Assembly (NCBI RefSeq): GCF_937951745.1
Contig: NZ_CALFBQ010000003.1
Location: 1 to 64,000, forward strand
DNA: 64,000 nt
Reading direction: 5' to 3'
DNA from: an uncultured Chloroflexus sp.
GTDB taxonomy: Bacteria > Chloroflexota > Chloroflexia > Chloroflexales > Chloroflexaceae
Shown here: positions 1 through 9,315 of the stretch, one piece after another
Numbering within the stretch: the stretch's first letter is position 1
Layout: each line of letters opens with the position of its first letter
Translations under genes and position numbers: made by a program
Notes under the pieces: model-generated
Seen by the model: only the letters and a program-made list of their open reading frames with translations
Databases searched by the model: none
What the model was told of the DNA's origin: nothing

Positions 1-36
1 GCAGAGCGGGTGTTGTGGTTTAGCAAGGGTATAGCA

Positions 37-57
37 CGCGGCAGTATAACTGCCGCG
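37..57. repeat. palindrome CGCGGCAGT-ATA-ACTGCCGCG
   Basis: Perfect 9-bp arms. Confidence 0.75.
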
Positions 58-152
58 CCTGATGGAGGGCGCCGAAACGAGCCGCTGGGGTATCACGCAA
101 CAGTTCCCTGTCGTACCAAACAGGGCGGGGGTGGCGGCAAAGGCAGGGAATG

Positions 153-179
153 GCGTGCGGCAGTACAACTGTCGCACGC
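153..179. repeat. palindrome GCGTGCGGCAGT-ACA-ACTGTCGCACGC
   Basis: 12-bp arms with one G.T mismatch. Confidence 0.75.
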
Positions 180-353
180 GATATAGCGATGTTGGCGACT
201 GAGCTGTCTGCCTCTGCCGTTATCTTGTGCTTGCAACTAGATATTGTGGCGTTTTCCACATCTCTCCACAAAATGTGGATAGGCAAGGTTATTGGTGGGT
301 TAAGCAACGATGAAGAACTGGAGAAATTGGCTTGACTGCCTTCCCTTGAGCCA

Positions 354-1046
354 TCACCCACGCGCCAGCGCCGGTATAACAAAGATATCCGCTACCATTG
401 CCACAATGCTCAGGCCGTGTAACCACACCGCGGCCCAGACATTGCGGGTGCGCAGCACCAGATAACCGCCGATCACGCCAATCGGCAGTGCCATACCCAC
501 CATCAGCCAACGCTCGAACATTGGCACCGGTGCAACGAAGAGATGGTTGAGGGCGTAGAGGAGCGTTGTGATGGCGACAGTCAGGTGTGAGTTAAGACCG
601 GCGTCACGGAGACCAAGCAATAGCACGCCGCGCCAGAGCAACTCTTCAGCTAACACCAGCACAGGGAAGAGGTAGAGCAAACCCATCCCGACTAGGATCG
701 TCTCCATTGCCTCCATCGGCGCGCCGCCGCTGCGGTAATAGAAGAAGGTGCTGACCCAGTCGAGCAGCATCAATGCCGCGCCGATCCCGCCACCCCAGAT
801 CGTAGCGGCGCGGAGGTTGGCACGGGTGATACCGATTGAGACCCAGCCGCTGGCAGACCTTCCCAGCCATATCGCCACGCCCAATCCACCTAATACGTAG
901 AGGAAGAGCGCTGGCCATTCGGTGAACCCACTCAGCCCGCCGATCAAACCCAAGACCCAGACTGCCGCTACCAGCCCGAACCCCCAGCGCAGGCGTGGAT
1001 CTTGCAGTAATGCCCCTGATGATGGCGTCAATGCCGGTGCGCGCAT
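354..1046 (-). CDS. CPBP/CAAX-type intramembrane metalloprotease family protein
   Basis: ORF 230 aa, multiple hydrophobic segments, EELLWRG motif typical of CPBP family. Confidence 0.75.
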   Translation of the reverse strand: MRAPALTPSSGALLQDPRLRWGFGLVAAVWVLGLIGGLSGFTEWPALFLYVLGGLGVAIWLGRSASGWVSIGITRANLRAATIWGGGIGAALMLLDWVSTFFYYRSGGAPMEAMETILVGMGLLYLFPVLVLAEELLWRGVLLLGLRDAGLNSHLTVAITTLLYALNHLFVAPVPMFERWLMVGMALPIGVIGGYLVLRTRNVWAAVWLHGLSIVAMVADIFVIPALARG

Positions 1047-1206
1047 ACAATACCTCCTTGCCGGTCTGTTTCAGACATGCCGTGTAACCTCTCGCCATTG
1101 TATGCTGTTGGCGTCAGGTTGCGGCAAAATATCGCGCAACCAAGGTTGCTGTTTGCTTACCACGTTGCGCAACCGGCCCAGCTATGCTACACTATTGACG
1201 CCGAAT

Positions 1207-1282
1207 GGCCCGGTAGCTCAATGGATAGAGCAACGGTCTTCGGAACCGTTGGTTGGGGGTTCGAGTCCCTCCCGGGTCGCCA
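1207..1282 (+). tRNA. tRNA-Arg (anticodon TCG)
   Basis: Cloverleaf by eye: acceptor GGCCCGG/CCGGGTC, anticodon arm ACGGT-CTTCGGA-ACCGT, T-arm GGGGG-TTCGAGT-CCCTC, encoded CCA. Confidence 0.93.
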
Positions 1283-1350
1283 ATTCGCCCGGCGTTACCG
1301 CGTCGGGCGAATCTTTATCCGAACGACACCGCGGCACAAGGAGGTGTGCG

Positions 1351-2517
1351 ATGCCGTTTTATCAGCGTCTCGGCCACGTTCCCCACAAGCGCCATACCCA
1401 GTTCCGTAAGCCTGATGGCAAGCTTTACCGTGAAGAGGTGATGGGTCTCGAGGGCTTTCACGGTATTCAGTCCATCCTCTACCACCACTTCTTGCCGCCA
1501 CGGGTGTTGCATGCCGAGCTAGTTGGGACTGCCAAACCGGAATACGTTGAGTTTGGTCCCATTCGTCATCGGGCGTTTGCCACGGCTCACGTGCCCGCCG
1601 GCGGCGATCCGGTGAGTGCCCGCATTACCTTACTCGGCAACAATGATGTGACCATCGGCGTGAGCCGGCCTACCGAGAGCATGACCGGCTTTTACCGCAA
1701 CGGCCAAGCCTACGAGGTGTGGTTTGTGCATGAAGGCAGCGGCGACCTGCTCTCGCAGTTTGGCCGCCTGCCCTTTAGCGCTGGCGATTACGTGGTCATC
1801 CCGTTTGGCGTTACATGGCAGATGCGGCTCGATGGCCCGGCCCGTTTTTTGGTGATTGAAGCGACCAGCCAGATCGCGCCCCCCAAACGTTACCGCAACC
1901 AGTTTGGCCAGTTGCTCGAGCATGCTCCGTATTGCGAGCGGGATATTCGCGGCCCTAGCGAGTTGCTCACCTTCACCGATACCGGTGAGTTTGCGGTATT
2001 GGTCAAGGTGCGCGACCAGCTTACGCGCCATGTGCTCGACCATCACCCCTTCGATGTTGTTGGCTGGGATGGCTACCTCTACCCGTGGGCCTTCTCGATC
2101 CACGATTTCGAGCCGATTACTGGCCGCATCCACCAGCCGCCGCCAGTGCATCAGACCTTCGAGGGCCATAACTTCGTGGTCTGTTCGTTCGTGCCGCGCT
2201 TGTTCGATTATCATCCCGAAGCGATCCCGGCGCCGTACAATCACTCGAATGTCAATTCTGACGAGGTGATCTACTATTGCGACGGCAATTTCATGTCGCG
2301 CCGCGGGATCGAGCGCTGTGACATCACGCTTCACCCCGCCGGTTTGCCGCACGGCCCACAGCCGGGCAGCACTGAGGCCAGCATTGGTGTGAAAGAGACC
2401 CGCGAGCTGGCGGTGATGATTGATACGTTCTACCCGCTGCACCTGACCACTGCCGCCCTCGAGCTAGAGAAGGCGGGCTATATGGATACGTGGAGCGTTG
2501 GCGGGCCGGAGGGGTAG
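1351..2517 (+). CDS. hmgA: homogentisate 1,2-dioxygenase
   Basis: 388 aa from ATG 1351 (MPFYQRLGHVPHKRHTQFRKPDGKLY...), AGGAGGTG upstream; resembles homogentisate dioxygenases; followed by fumarylacetoacetase. Confidence 0.85.
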   Translation: MPFYQRLGHVPHKRHTQFRKPDGKLYREEVMGLEGFHGIQSILYHHFLPPRVLHAELVGTAKPEYVEFGPIRHRAFATAHVPAGGDPVSARITLLGNNDVTIGVSRPTESMTGFYRNGQAYEVWFVHEGSGDLLSQFGRLPFSAGDYVVIPFGVTWQMRLDGPARFLVIEATSQIAPPKRYRNQFGQLLEHAPYCERDIRGPSELLTFTDTGEFAVLVKVRDQLTRHVLDHHPFDVVGWDGYLYPWAFSIHDFEPITGRIHQPPPVHQTFEGHNFVVCSFVPRLFDYHPEAIPAPYNHSNVNSDEVIYYCDGNFMSRRGIERCDITLHPAGLPHGPQPGSTEASIGVKETRELAVMIDTFYPLHLTTAALELEKAGYMDTWSVGGPEG

Positions 2518-2693
2518 AAGATGGGTGTTCCTGCCTCCTTACTCTCGGCGTTGGGAGTGGGGAGGTAGGGCACAGAGAGTTGGTGACGGGATCGTCTGTC
2601 TTACGGCGTGTTCCTATCTCTTGCGTAGAGAGTAGGGATGATAGCGAGCTGATCACGGGATACGATAGCTTAGCCTCTTGCATCATAAACCCT

Positions 2694-3950
2694 ATGCCAC
2701 TGCAAAGCTTTCTGCCAATTGCGTCCGACAGTGATTTTCCCCTCGAGAATTTGCCCTACGGCGTCTTCCGTCCACGTAGTGGCGGGCCGGCCCGCGTGGG
2801 TGTCGCTATTGGCGAGTATGTGCTCGATCTAGCGGCGCTTGATGAAGCCGGTCTGCTGGCGACCACCCCAGTCGGTGGGCAAGGTCTCTTTGCCCGCGAC
2901 GCGCTCAATGCCTTTATGGCCGCTGGGCCGGTGGCGTGGCAGGCGGTGCGTGAAACCTTGCAGCGCCTGCTTGCCGCCGATGAGTCAAGGCTGCGCGATC
3001 ATCAGTCGCTGCGCGATGCTGCGCTTATTCGGCAGAGTGCAGTTGAACTGCTCTTGCCAGTTCAGATCGGTGATTTCACCGACTTTTACTCATCGCTCTA
3101 CCATGCCACGAACACTGGCAAAATGTTGCGACCTGACAGTCCGCCGCTCTTTCCCAATTGGCGCCACATGCCAGTTGCTTATCACGGTCGCGCCAGTACC
3201 GTCGTGGTCAGCGGTACTCCCATTCCCCGTCCCCATGGCCAGATCAAGCCGTCAAGCAGCCCAGCACCGTTCTTTTCACCGTCGCGGGCGCTTGATTTCG
3301 AGGTCGAGCTGGCGATGGTGATCGGCGTGGGTAGCGAGTTTGGGGCTCCAGTGCCGATTGCGCAGGCCGAAGAGCGGATCTTTGGTTTTGTGATCCTGAA
3401 CGACTGGAGCGCGCGCGATATTCAGGGGTGGGAGTACCAGCCGCTCGGCCCATTCTTGTCGAAGAACTTTGCCACTACCATTAGCCCATGGGTTGTGCCG
3501 CTCGCTGCGCTTGAACCATTCCGCTGCGCCGGCGAACCGCAAGATCCGCCGCCGTTGCCTTACCTGCAAGCTCCCGGCCCCGGCCATTTCGACATTACGC
3601 TGGAGGTGTGGCTCAACGACACCCGCATCTGTCAGACCAATGCTCGCCACCTGTACTGGAGCTTTGCTCAGCAGCTTGCCCACCATACGGTGAATGGCTG
3701 CCGGCTGCGGCCCGGCGATCTGATGGGGTCGGGCACGATCAGCGGGCCAACCAAAGAGGCACGGGGATGTCTGTTTGAGTTGACGTGGCGCGGCACTGAG
3801 CCGCTGCAATTGGCTGATGGCTCGATGCGGCGCTGGCTGGAAGACGGCGATACGGTGACGATGCGAGCATGGGCGCAGGGTGAAGGCTACCGAATTGGGT
3901 TTGGTGAGGCGACGGGGACGATTGTGGCTGGGGCGGTGGCGAGCGGGTAA
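2694..3950 (+). CDS. fahA: fumarylacetoacetase
   Basis: ATG 2694 MPLQSFLPIASDSDFPLENLPYGVFRP..., YHGRAS and NDWSARDIQGWEYQPLGPFLSKNF motifs. Confidence 0.93.
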   Translation: MPLQSFLPIASDSDFPLENLPYGVFRPRSGGPARVGVAIGEYVLDLAALDEAGLLATTPVGGQGLFARDALNAFMAAGPVAWQAVRETLQRLLAADESRLRDHQSLRDAALIRQSAVELLLPVQIGDFTDFYSSLYHATNTGKMLRPDSPPLFPNWRHMPVAYHGRASTVVVSGTPIPRPHGQIKPSSSPAPFFSPSRALDFEVELAMVIGVGSEFGAPVPIAQAEERIFGFVILNDWSARDIQGWEYQPLGPFLSKNFATTISPWVVPLAALEPFRCAGEPQDPPPLPYLQAPGPGHFDITLEVWLNDTRICQTNARHLYWSFAQQLAHHTVNGCRLRPGDLMGSGTISGPTKEARGCLFELTWRGTEPLQLADGSMRRWLEDGDTVTMRAWAQGEGYRIGFGEATGTIVAGAVASG

Positions 3951-4054
3951 CCCAGCGGCGCGAAGCGAGCAAAGGCGCTAAAACGTTCAACGCAAAGGCG
4001 CGAAGGGCGCAGAATCGCTAATCCATAATGAAAAATGCCGGAACATGCAGCACT

Positions 4055-4213
4055 TCAGCGGCCCGAATAGAGGTTGTCGTTGACCTGCACCACCCAAATT
4101 GGAATCGGTCTGGTAAGATGGCCGCTCACGTGCGCCGCTAACTCAACCTCGTCCGTATCACTAATCAGAGCAAGGTTTTTCGTTGTCCAGTTATTCCATA
4201 TTATGGCTCCCTT
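4055..4213 (-). pseudogene. possible DUF2255-like gene remnant
   Basis: Minus-strand frame reads ...TKNLALISDTDEVELAAHVSGHLTRPIPIWVVQVNDNLYSGR*, resembling the DUF2255 core (DEVE..., WVV.V.D.LY); no start codon, early stop. Confidence 0.35.
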
Positions 4214-4268
4214 CTACGCGCAGGCTAGGGTTGGCAGCGGTTAGGAGATCCGCAAAGTATCCCAACCA

Positions 4269-6350
4269 TCACCGCTGCCGCAACAGCCGCGCCGAATTGG
4301 CGAGAATGCCTAAATCGGGCAACGATTGCGCTGCGGCGGCAAGGGTGGGTGGCAGCAACCCAACAGCGGCCAGTGTAAGCCCAACCAAATTGTAGCCGGC
4401 AGTAAACCCAATATTGAGCTTGACTACTCCCATCGTTCGCCGGGCGATGCGCAAGACCTGCGGCACTAACGTCCAATCGTCGCGCATCAGAGCGATATGG
4501 GCGGCTTCGATCGCGATATCAGTTCCGGCAGCACCCATCGCAATGCCAATGTCTGCTTGCGCCAGTGCCGGCGCGTCGTTCACCCCATCGCCGACCATCA
4601 CCACCGTGTGGCCGCGCGCCTGATAATCCTTCACCACCGCGATTTTATCTTCCGGCAGCAATTGCGCCCGGTACTGTACCCCAAGCTGGCCAGCTAAGGC
4701 GGCAGCCGTGCGTTCGTTATCGCCGGTGAGCAATTCGATGTGTTTGATGCCGAGCGCGCGCAGTTCGGCGATGGCCGCCGGTGTTTCAGGACGGAGCGTA
4801 TCGGCGGCGGCGAGGAGCGCAATCGGTTCGTCGTCGCGTGCCACGACCAAGAGCGTTTTGCCTTCGGCTTCGAGTTGGGCGGCTAGCGGCAACGAGGCCG
4901 CCGCTGGGATCAACCGGCGATTGCCGACAGTAATCGTAGCACCGTTCACCTTGGCGCGTACCCCCATCCCGGGGATGGCCGTAAAGTGCTCTGGTTCGGC
5001 GAAGGTAAGATTCTGCGCCCGCGCCAACTCTTGCACGGCTGTTGCCAGCGGGTGTTCCGAGTACCGTTCAGCCGTGGCGGCAAGCTGCAATGCCTCTGTT
5101 GCGGGAACACCGTTGAGCGCGATCACATCGGTGATGCGAGGCCGGCCCAGCGTCAGCGTGCCGGTTTTATCGATCAGCACCACATCAGCTTTCGCTAACG
5201 CTTCCAGATATTTGCCGCCTTTGATCAGCAGGCCGCGCTTGGCGCTTGCCCCGATCGCGGCCAGCATCGCGACCGGTGTGGCCAACGCGAACGAGCACGA
5301 ACAAGCGACGACCAGCACAGCGGCGGTTGCCAATGGGTTGCGGCTGATCAAGAAAGTCAGTGCGGCAATTCCAGCCACCACCGGTAGATAATAGGCGCTA
5401 AACCGGTCAGCTAGCCGTTGCACCTCGCCCCGATGTGCTTCCGCCTCTTCAACCAGCTTGATCACGCGGCCAAAGGTGGTATCGGCTCCCACCCGCAACG
5501 CCTTGATCCGCAAACTGCCTAGCTTGGCAATCGTCGCTGCAAATACATGCGAACCGGCGCTCACTTCCACCGGCATCGACTCGCCAGTGATCGCGGCTTG
5601 ATCGATAGTGGCATAGCCGGCGATCACCTCGCCATCAACCGGAATCTGCTCGCCGGGCCGCACGATCACGGTATCGCCGGGTTGTACCTCGGCCACCGGT
5701 ACTTCCACCTCTGCGTCACCCCGTTCAACCCTCGCCGTTTGCGGCGCAAGCGCAGTCAGTTCCTTCACCGCCCGGCGGGCATTCTCGGCGGTAAATCGCT
5801 CGACATAATCACCAACGCGCATGAAAATGACCACGATCGCTGCCGCTACCCATTCACCCACAATCAACGCAGCAATCACGCCGAGCGTCATAAGGGTGTG
5901 CGAGGTAATCTGGCGGCGGAGGGTCGCTCGCGCCACCTGACGGAAGACCGGCCACCCGCCCGCAACCACCAGCGCGATGCCAATGGGCAGAGGGATCAAT
6001 GCGTTGAGCTGATCAAACAGACCGAGCCACTCGCTGGCGACCACAATCCCCAACACAATCGCGAACACCACCGCGAGCAGGATCGTCATCCGACGCGAGA
6101 ATTGGTTGATCGAAGCGTTGGCCGGCGTTATCGTTTCGGGGACAGTATAGCCCGCGCTTTCGACCGCCTTGCGAATGGCAGGTAGATCAATCCGGGTTGG
6201 ATCGAGCCGGATCACCGCCTTTTCAGCGGCCAACAAGACATCAACCGACTCGACGCCGTGCAATTTGGCGATAGCCTGTTGCACATGCTGAGCGCATTCG
6301 GCGCAATCCATCCCCTTGACCGGCACTTCAAGCAAATGTGAGTCACTCAT
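4269..6350 (-). CDS. heavy-metal translocating P1B-type ATPase
   Basis: HMA domain GMDCAECAQHV, TGES, DKTGTLT, GDGVNDAPAL; transmembrane CSC motif (VVACSCSFALATP). Confidence 0.92.
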   Translation of the reverse strand: MSDSHLLEVPVKGMDCAECAQHVQQAIAKLHGVESVDVLLAAEKAVIRLDPTRIDLPAIRKAVESAGYTVPETITPANASINQFSRRMTILLAVVFAIVLGIVVASEWLGLFDQLNALIPLPIGIALVVAGGWPVFRQVARATLRRQITSHTLMTLGVIAALIVGEWVAAAIVVIFMRVGDYVERFTAENARRAVKELTALAPQTARVERGDAEVEVPVAEVQPGDTVIVRPGEQIPVDGEVIAGYATIDQAAITGESMPVEVSAGSHVFAATIAKLGSLRIKALRVGADTTFGRVIKLVEEAEAHRGEVQRLADRFSAYYLPVVAGIAALTFLISRNPLATAAVLVVACSCSFALATPVAMLAAIGASAKRGLLIKGGKYLEALAKADVVLIDKTGTLTLGRPRITDVIALNGVPATEALQLAATAERYSEHPLATAVQELARAQNLTFAEPEHFTAIPGMGVRAKVNGATITVGNRRLIPAAASLPLAAQLEAEGKTLLVVARDDEPIALLAAADTLRPETPAAIAELRALGIKHIELLTGDNERTAAALAGQLGVQYRAQLLPEDKIAVVKDYQARGHTVVMVGDGVNDAPALAQADIGIAMGAAGTDIAIEAAHIALMRDDWTLVPQVLRIARRTMGVVKLNIGFTAGYNLVGLTLAAVGLLPPTLAAAAQSLPDLGILANSARLLRQR

Positions 6351-6744
6351 CGCTCGCATCCTCGGCTTGGTAGCGCGTACACTCGTACACCCCTTTAGCG
6401 ACATCGGCCAGCAATTCGTCAGCCAGCCGGAGCAACTGTTCGACCCTCCGGTCGCTTAATTCGTAATAGACGAAACGACCTTGGGATGAAGCCGTCACCA
6501 ACCCACAATCGCGCAAGCAGCTCAGATGGTTTGAGACGTTGGGTTGCGAGAGTCCGGTTACTTGCACAATATCGCTCACGCTGCGCGCTCCGTGACGCAG
6601 CGCGAGCAAAATAGCGAGACGCGAAGGATCGGCAAATCCGCGAAAGAGCTTAGCTTGCAGCGCCAGTGCGGTTGGATGAGCGACAGTGAGCATCATATGT
6701 TCTCTAATAAACATATCATCATTTGATGATATGATAGGCAGCGC
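6343..6744 (-). CDS. ArsR/SmtB family transcriptional regulator
   Basis: HTH ...VSDIVQVTGLSQPNVSNHLSCLRDCGLV; overlaps ATPase start by 8 nt; start codon uncertain (MFIREHMMLTV or MMLTV). Confidence 0.88.
   Translation of the reverse strand, partial: ALPIISSNDDMFIREHMMLTVAHPTALALQAKLFRGFADPSRLAILLALRHGARSVSDIVQVTGLSQPNVSNHLSCLRDCGLVTASSQGRFVYYELSDRRVEQLLRLADELLADVAKGVYECTRYQAEDASDE
6712..6733. promoter_or_regulatory. putative ArsR operator palindrome CATATCATCA-TT-TGATGATATG
   Basis: Perfect 10-bp inverted repeat with 2-nt spacer at the 5' end of the arsR-like gene. Confidence 0.7.
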
Positions 6745-7003
6745 AGCGGTGTTTGTCAAACGTCGCCGATGCCTTTTCCCCAACAAGAGAGTGATATATG
6801 ATGGCCACGAAAAGACAAAAAAGGTGTGAAATAAGGTGTATGCATCTTTCCGAGGCTATTCTCCGTTTACTCCTTCCGGGAGCGGGAACCAATATCCCTC
6901 CTCTCCCAGCGGGGAGGGGCCGAGGGTGGGGGCACATTTTATCCAGTGGTGGTGGGGTGAGTTCTGGGCGCCCGACCCTTTAGGTCGGGCTATGATTGGG
7001 AAA

Positions 7004-7120
7004 GCCCGCTGCGGGGTCTAGATGCGCTCCTCGTCCCTGCCCTGACACGGCCTCCTTCCGAGGGAGGAGTAAGAATCCTCTCTCCCAGCGGGGTGGGGTC
7101 GAACAGACCCCGCAGCGGGC
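7004..7120. repeat. 16-bp exact inverted repeat GCCCGCTGCGGGGTCT / AGACCCCGCAGCGGGC
   Basis: Arms at 7004-7019 and 7105-7120, intergenic. Confidence 0.7.
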
Positions 7121-7216
7121 GTGGTAATTGTAACCCGACCCTTCGTCGCTATTCTCCACGAAAACGTTTTAGATTTTTGTGGCTATTCCCCGCTCCCCAC
7201 TCCTCCTTTCCCACCC

Positions 7217-8353
7217 TTACACCTCACTCAACAACGCGCACAGCAGCGCCGTGCGGTCGATCAACCCTTGCCGGCTAATCTGCTCGTGGTCGGCGTGCGC
7301 ACCGGCGCCGGGGCAGCCCAGCCCGTCGAGGGTAGGAATGCCGAGCGCAGCCGTGAAATTACCGTCGCTCCCGCCGCCGGTGCTCCCCTCACGGATGTCT
7401 AAACCCAACGCTGCCCCCAGCTCTTGAGCGCGGGCAAAGAGCGCGGCGCTAGCCGGGGTGCGCTCCATCGGCGGACGGCGCACGTTGCCGCTTACCATCA
7501 CTTGCGTCCCCGACGTTACCGGCTTAAGCGCTGCCATACCGGCTTCGATCCGCGCCGCTTCGGCCTGCGTCCATACCCGCACGTCCACCTCCATCCACGC
7601 TTCGGCAGGTACCACGTTAGGCCGCGTGCCGCCGCCAACCACACCAACGTTGACGGTGGTGCCAATCGCGGGGTTGGCCAGCGCATTCACCGCCAAAATC
7701 TGGTGTGCTAGTTCGGTAATCGCACTAGCCCCCTTCTCCGGTTCGACGCCGGCATGAGCAGCCTTGCCAGTGATCGTCACGCGAAACGCACCGCCACCCT
7801 TACGCGCCGTCTTCAACGCGCCATCCGGCTCGGTTGGCGGTTCGATCACCAGCACGTGCGCCGCTTGCGCTGCTGTCGCCTCGATCAGCGCCCGTGAAGT
7901 CGGGCTGCCGATCTCTTCATCAGAGGTCAACAGCACAATGACCGGACGGCGCAAGCGCGGCGCTGGCCGGCCAAACCCACCAAGAGCGGCGTAAACCATC
8001 GCGATGCTAGCCTTCATATCATACGCCCCCGGCCCAAACGCGCGATCGGCGGTAACGGTAAATGGTCGCTGCGCTACTGTGCCTGCTGGCCAGACCGTAT
8101 CGTAATGGCAGAGCACCAGCGCCGGCGGCAAAGCCGGCTCGGCGACATCGGTCACGGTTACGCGCAGATGATCGCCGCCGTTGGGATTTGCAATGCGCTC
8201 CACCTTGCCGACGCCAGCGAAGAGGGCGGCCAGCTCGTCAGCACAGGCATCGAGCAGGGCTTTATCAGTGCTTGGTGATTCGAGGTGAACGAGGCGGGCG
8301 GTCAGGTCGAGCAATTTGGCTTCGTGAACGGCAATTGTGGTGCGGTCGAGCAT
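7217..8353 (-). CDS. M20 family metallopeptidase (glutamate carboxypeptidase-like)
   Basis: ATG at 8353 (MLDRTTIAVHEAKLL...), LCHYDTVWPAGT, TSDEEIGSPTSR, GGSDGNFTAALGIPTLDGLG. Confidence 0.88.
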   Translation of the reverse strand: MLDRTTIAVHEAKLLDLTARLVHLESPSTDKALLDACADELAALFAGVGKVERIANPNGGDHLRVTVTDVAEPALPPALVLCHYDTVWPAGTVAQRPFTVTADRAFGPGAYDMKASIAMVYAALGGFGRPAPRLRRPVIVLLTSDEEIGSPTSRALIEATAAQAAHVLVIEPPTEPDGALKTARKGGGAFRVTITGKAAHAGVEPEKGASAITELAHQILAVNALANPAIGTTVNVGVVGGGTRPNVVPAEAWMEVDVRVWTQAEAARIEAGMAALKPVTSGTQVMVSGNVRRPPMERTPASAALFARAQELGAALGLDIREGSTGGGSDGNFTAALGIPTLDGLGCPGAGAHADHEQISRQGLIDRTALLCALLSEV

Positions 8354-8570
8354 AACAATCTCTCCAAGCAAACGATGGTTGTGCGCGGTAGTATAGCGTA
8401 CTTTGTTGCAGTATGGCAGCAAATGGCAAAGGCTCATCTTATGAATGTGCTCGCTTGGCGAGAACGAAGAGCGGAGCTACCGAAGCGATCACTCGGCTGC
8501 TCGCTTTGAAACCATGTACAAATTGCGGTATGATTGAGCGTATTACCATTCCAAAGCAAGGAGAACCACC

Positions 8571-9068
8571 ATGCTCAGCGAAAAGATTCAGCAGGCGCTG
8601 AACCGGCAAATTACGTATGAGTATGCCGCTTCCTACACGTATCTCGCGATGGCGGCTTACTTCGAGTCGCGCTCACTACCCGGTTTTGCGCACTGGTTTC
8701 GAGTGCAGAGCGAAGAAGAGCGCGCGCATGCATTGCGCTTTTTCGATTACGTGAATGATCGTGGCGGTCGCGTCTATCTCGGAGCAATTGATGAGCCGCA
8801 GAATGAGTTCGCTTCGCCGCTTGACGCCTTCGAGCAAGCGTTGGTCCACGAGCAGCGGGTAACTGCTGCGATCCACGCCATTTACACCTTGGCAGCCCAA
8901 GAGAATGACTATGCAACGATGAGCATGCTCAAGTGGTTTATTGATGAGCAGGTTGAAGAAGAGAAGAGTGCCGATGAGATTATCCAGCACCTCAAACTGA
9001 TCAGCAACGATGGTGTTGGCCTGTTCATACTTGATCGCAAACTGGGCGAGCGCACAGGAGACAAATAA
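8571..9068 (+). CDS. ftnA: ferritin
   Basis: MLSEKIQQALNRQITYEYAASYTYLAMAAYFE...SEEERAHALRFFDYVNDRGG. Confidence 0.93.
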   Translation: MLSEKIQQALNRQITYEYAASYTYLAMAAYFESRSLPGFAHWFRVQSEEERAHALRFFDYVNDRGGRVYLGAIDEPQNEFASPLDAFEQALVHEQRVTAAIHAIYTLAAQENDYATMSMLKWFIDEQVEEEKSADEIIQHLKLISNDGVGLFILDRKLGERTGDK

Positions 9069-9315
9069 TTGTTATACGGTCATCTTACCTACGACCGTCA
9101 CCTCAACCATTCCCTATACGAGCAGGTGGCAAACGGCATCCTTTGCCACGTGCCTTCTGGTGTGCGGTAGGGGGCACACGGTCGGGTGCCCCGACAGTGG
9201 GTGTCCTACTGTTAGATGACCCGACGTTACTTACCGCTCTGTCCGACTCTTCACGAACTGCTGCACTTCGTGTACAATTATGACATTAGTGCAAAAGTGG
9301 GTAGAAAGCTAGGCT

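Noticed and set aside
264-285. TGTGGATAG similar to a DnaA box near the window start
   Set aside because: Single imperfect site with no cluster and no origin context
922-1350. N-terminal extension of the 531-aa ORF upstream of hmgA
   Set aside because: It runs through the tRNA-Arg gene; the real start is ATG 1351 with a good ribosome binding site
1630-2442. 270-aa antisense ORF opposite hmgA
   Set aside because: High-GC shadow ORF; composition and lack of family features, sense strand clearly coding
3951-4030. GGCGCGAAGCGAGCAAAGGCGC / CGCAAAGGCGCGAAGGGCGC repeats after fahA
   Set aside because: Short low-complexity repetition too weak to call an element without genome-wide counts
4708-5391. 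227-aa plus-strand ORF opposite the P-type ATPase
   Set aside because: Shadow ORF of a conserved gene on the other strand
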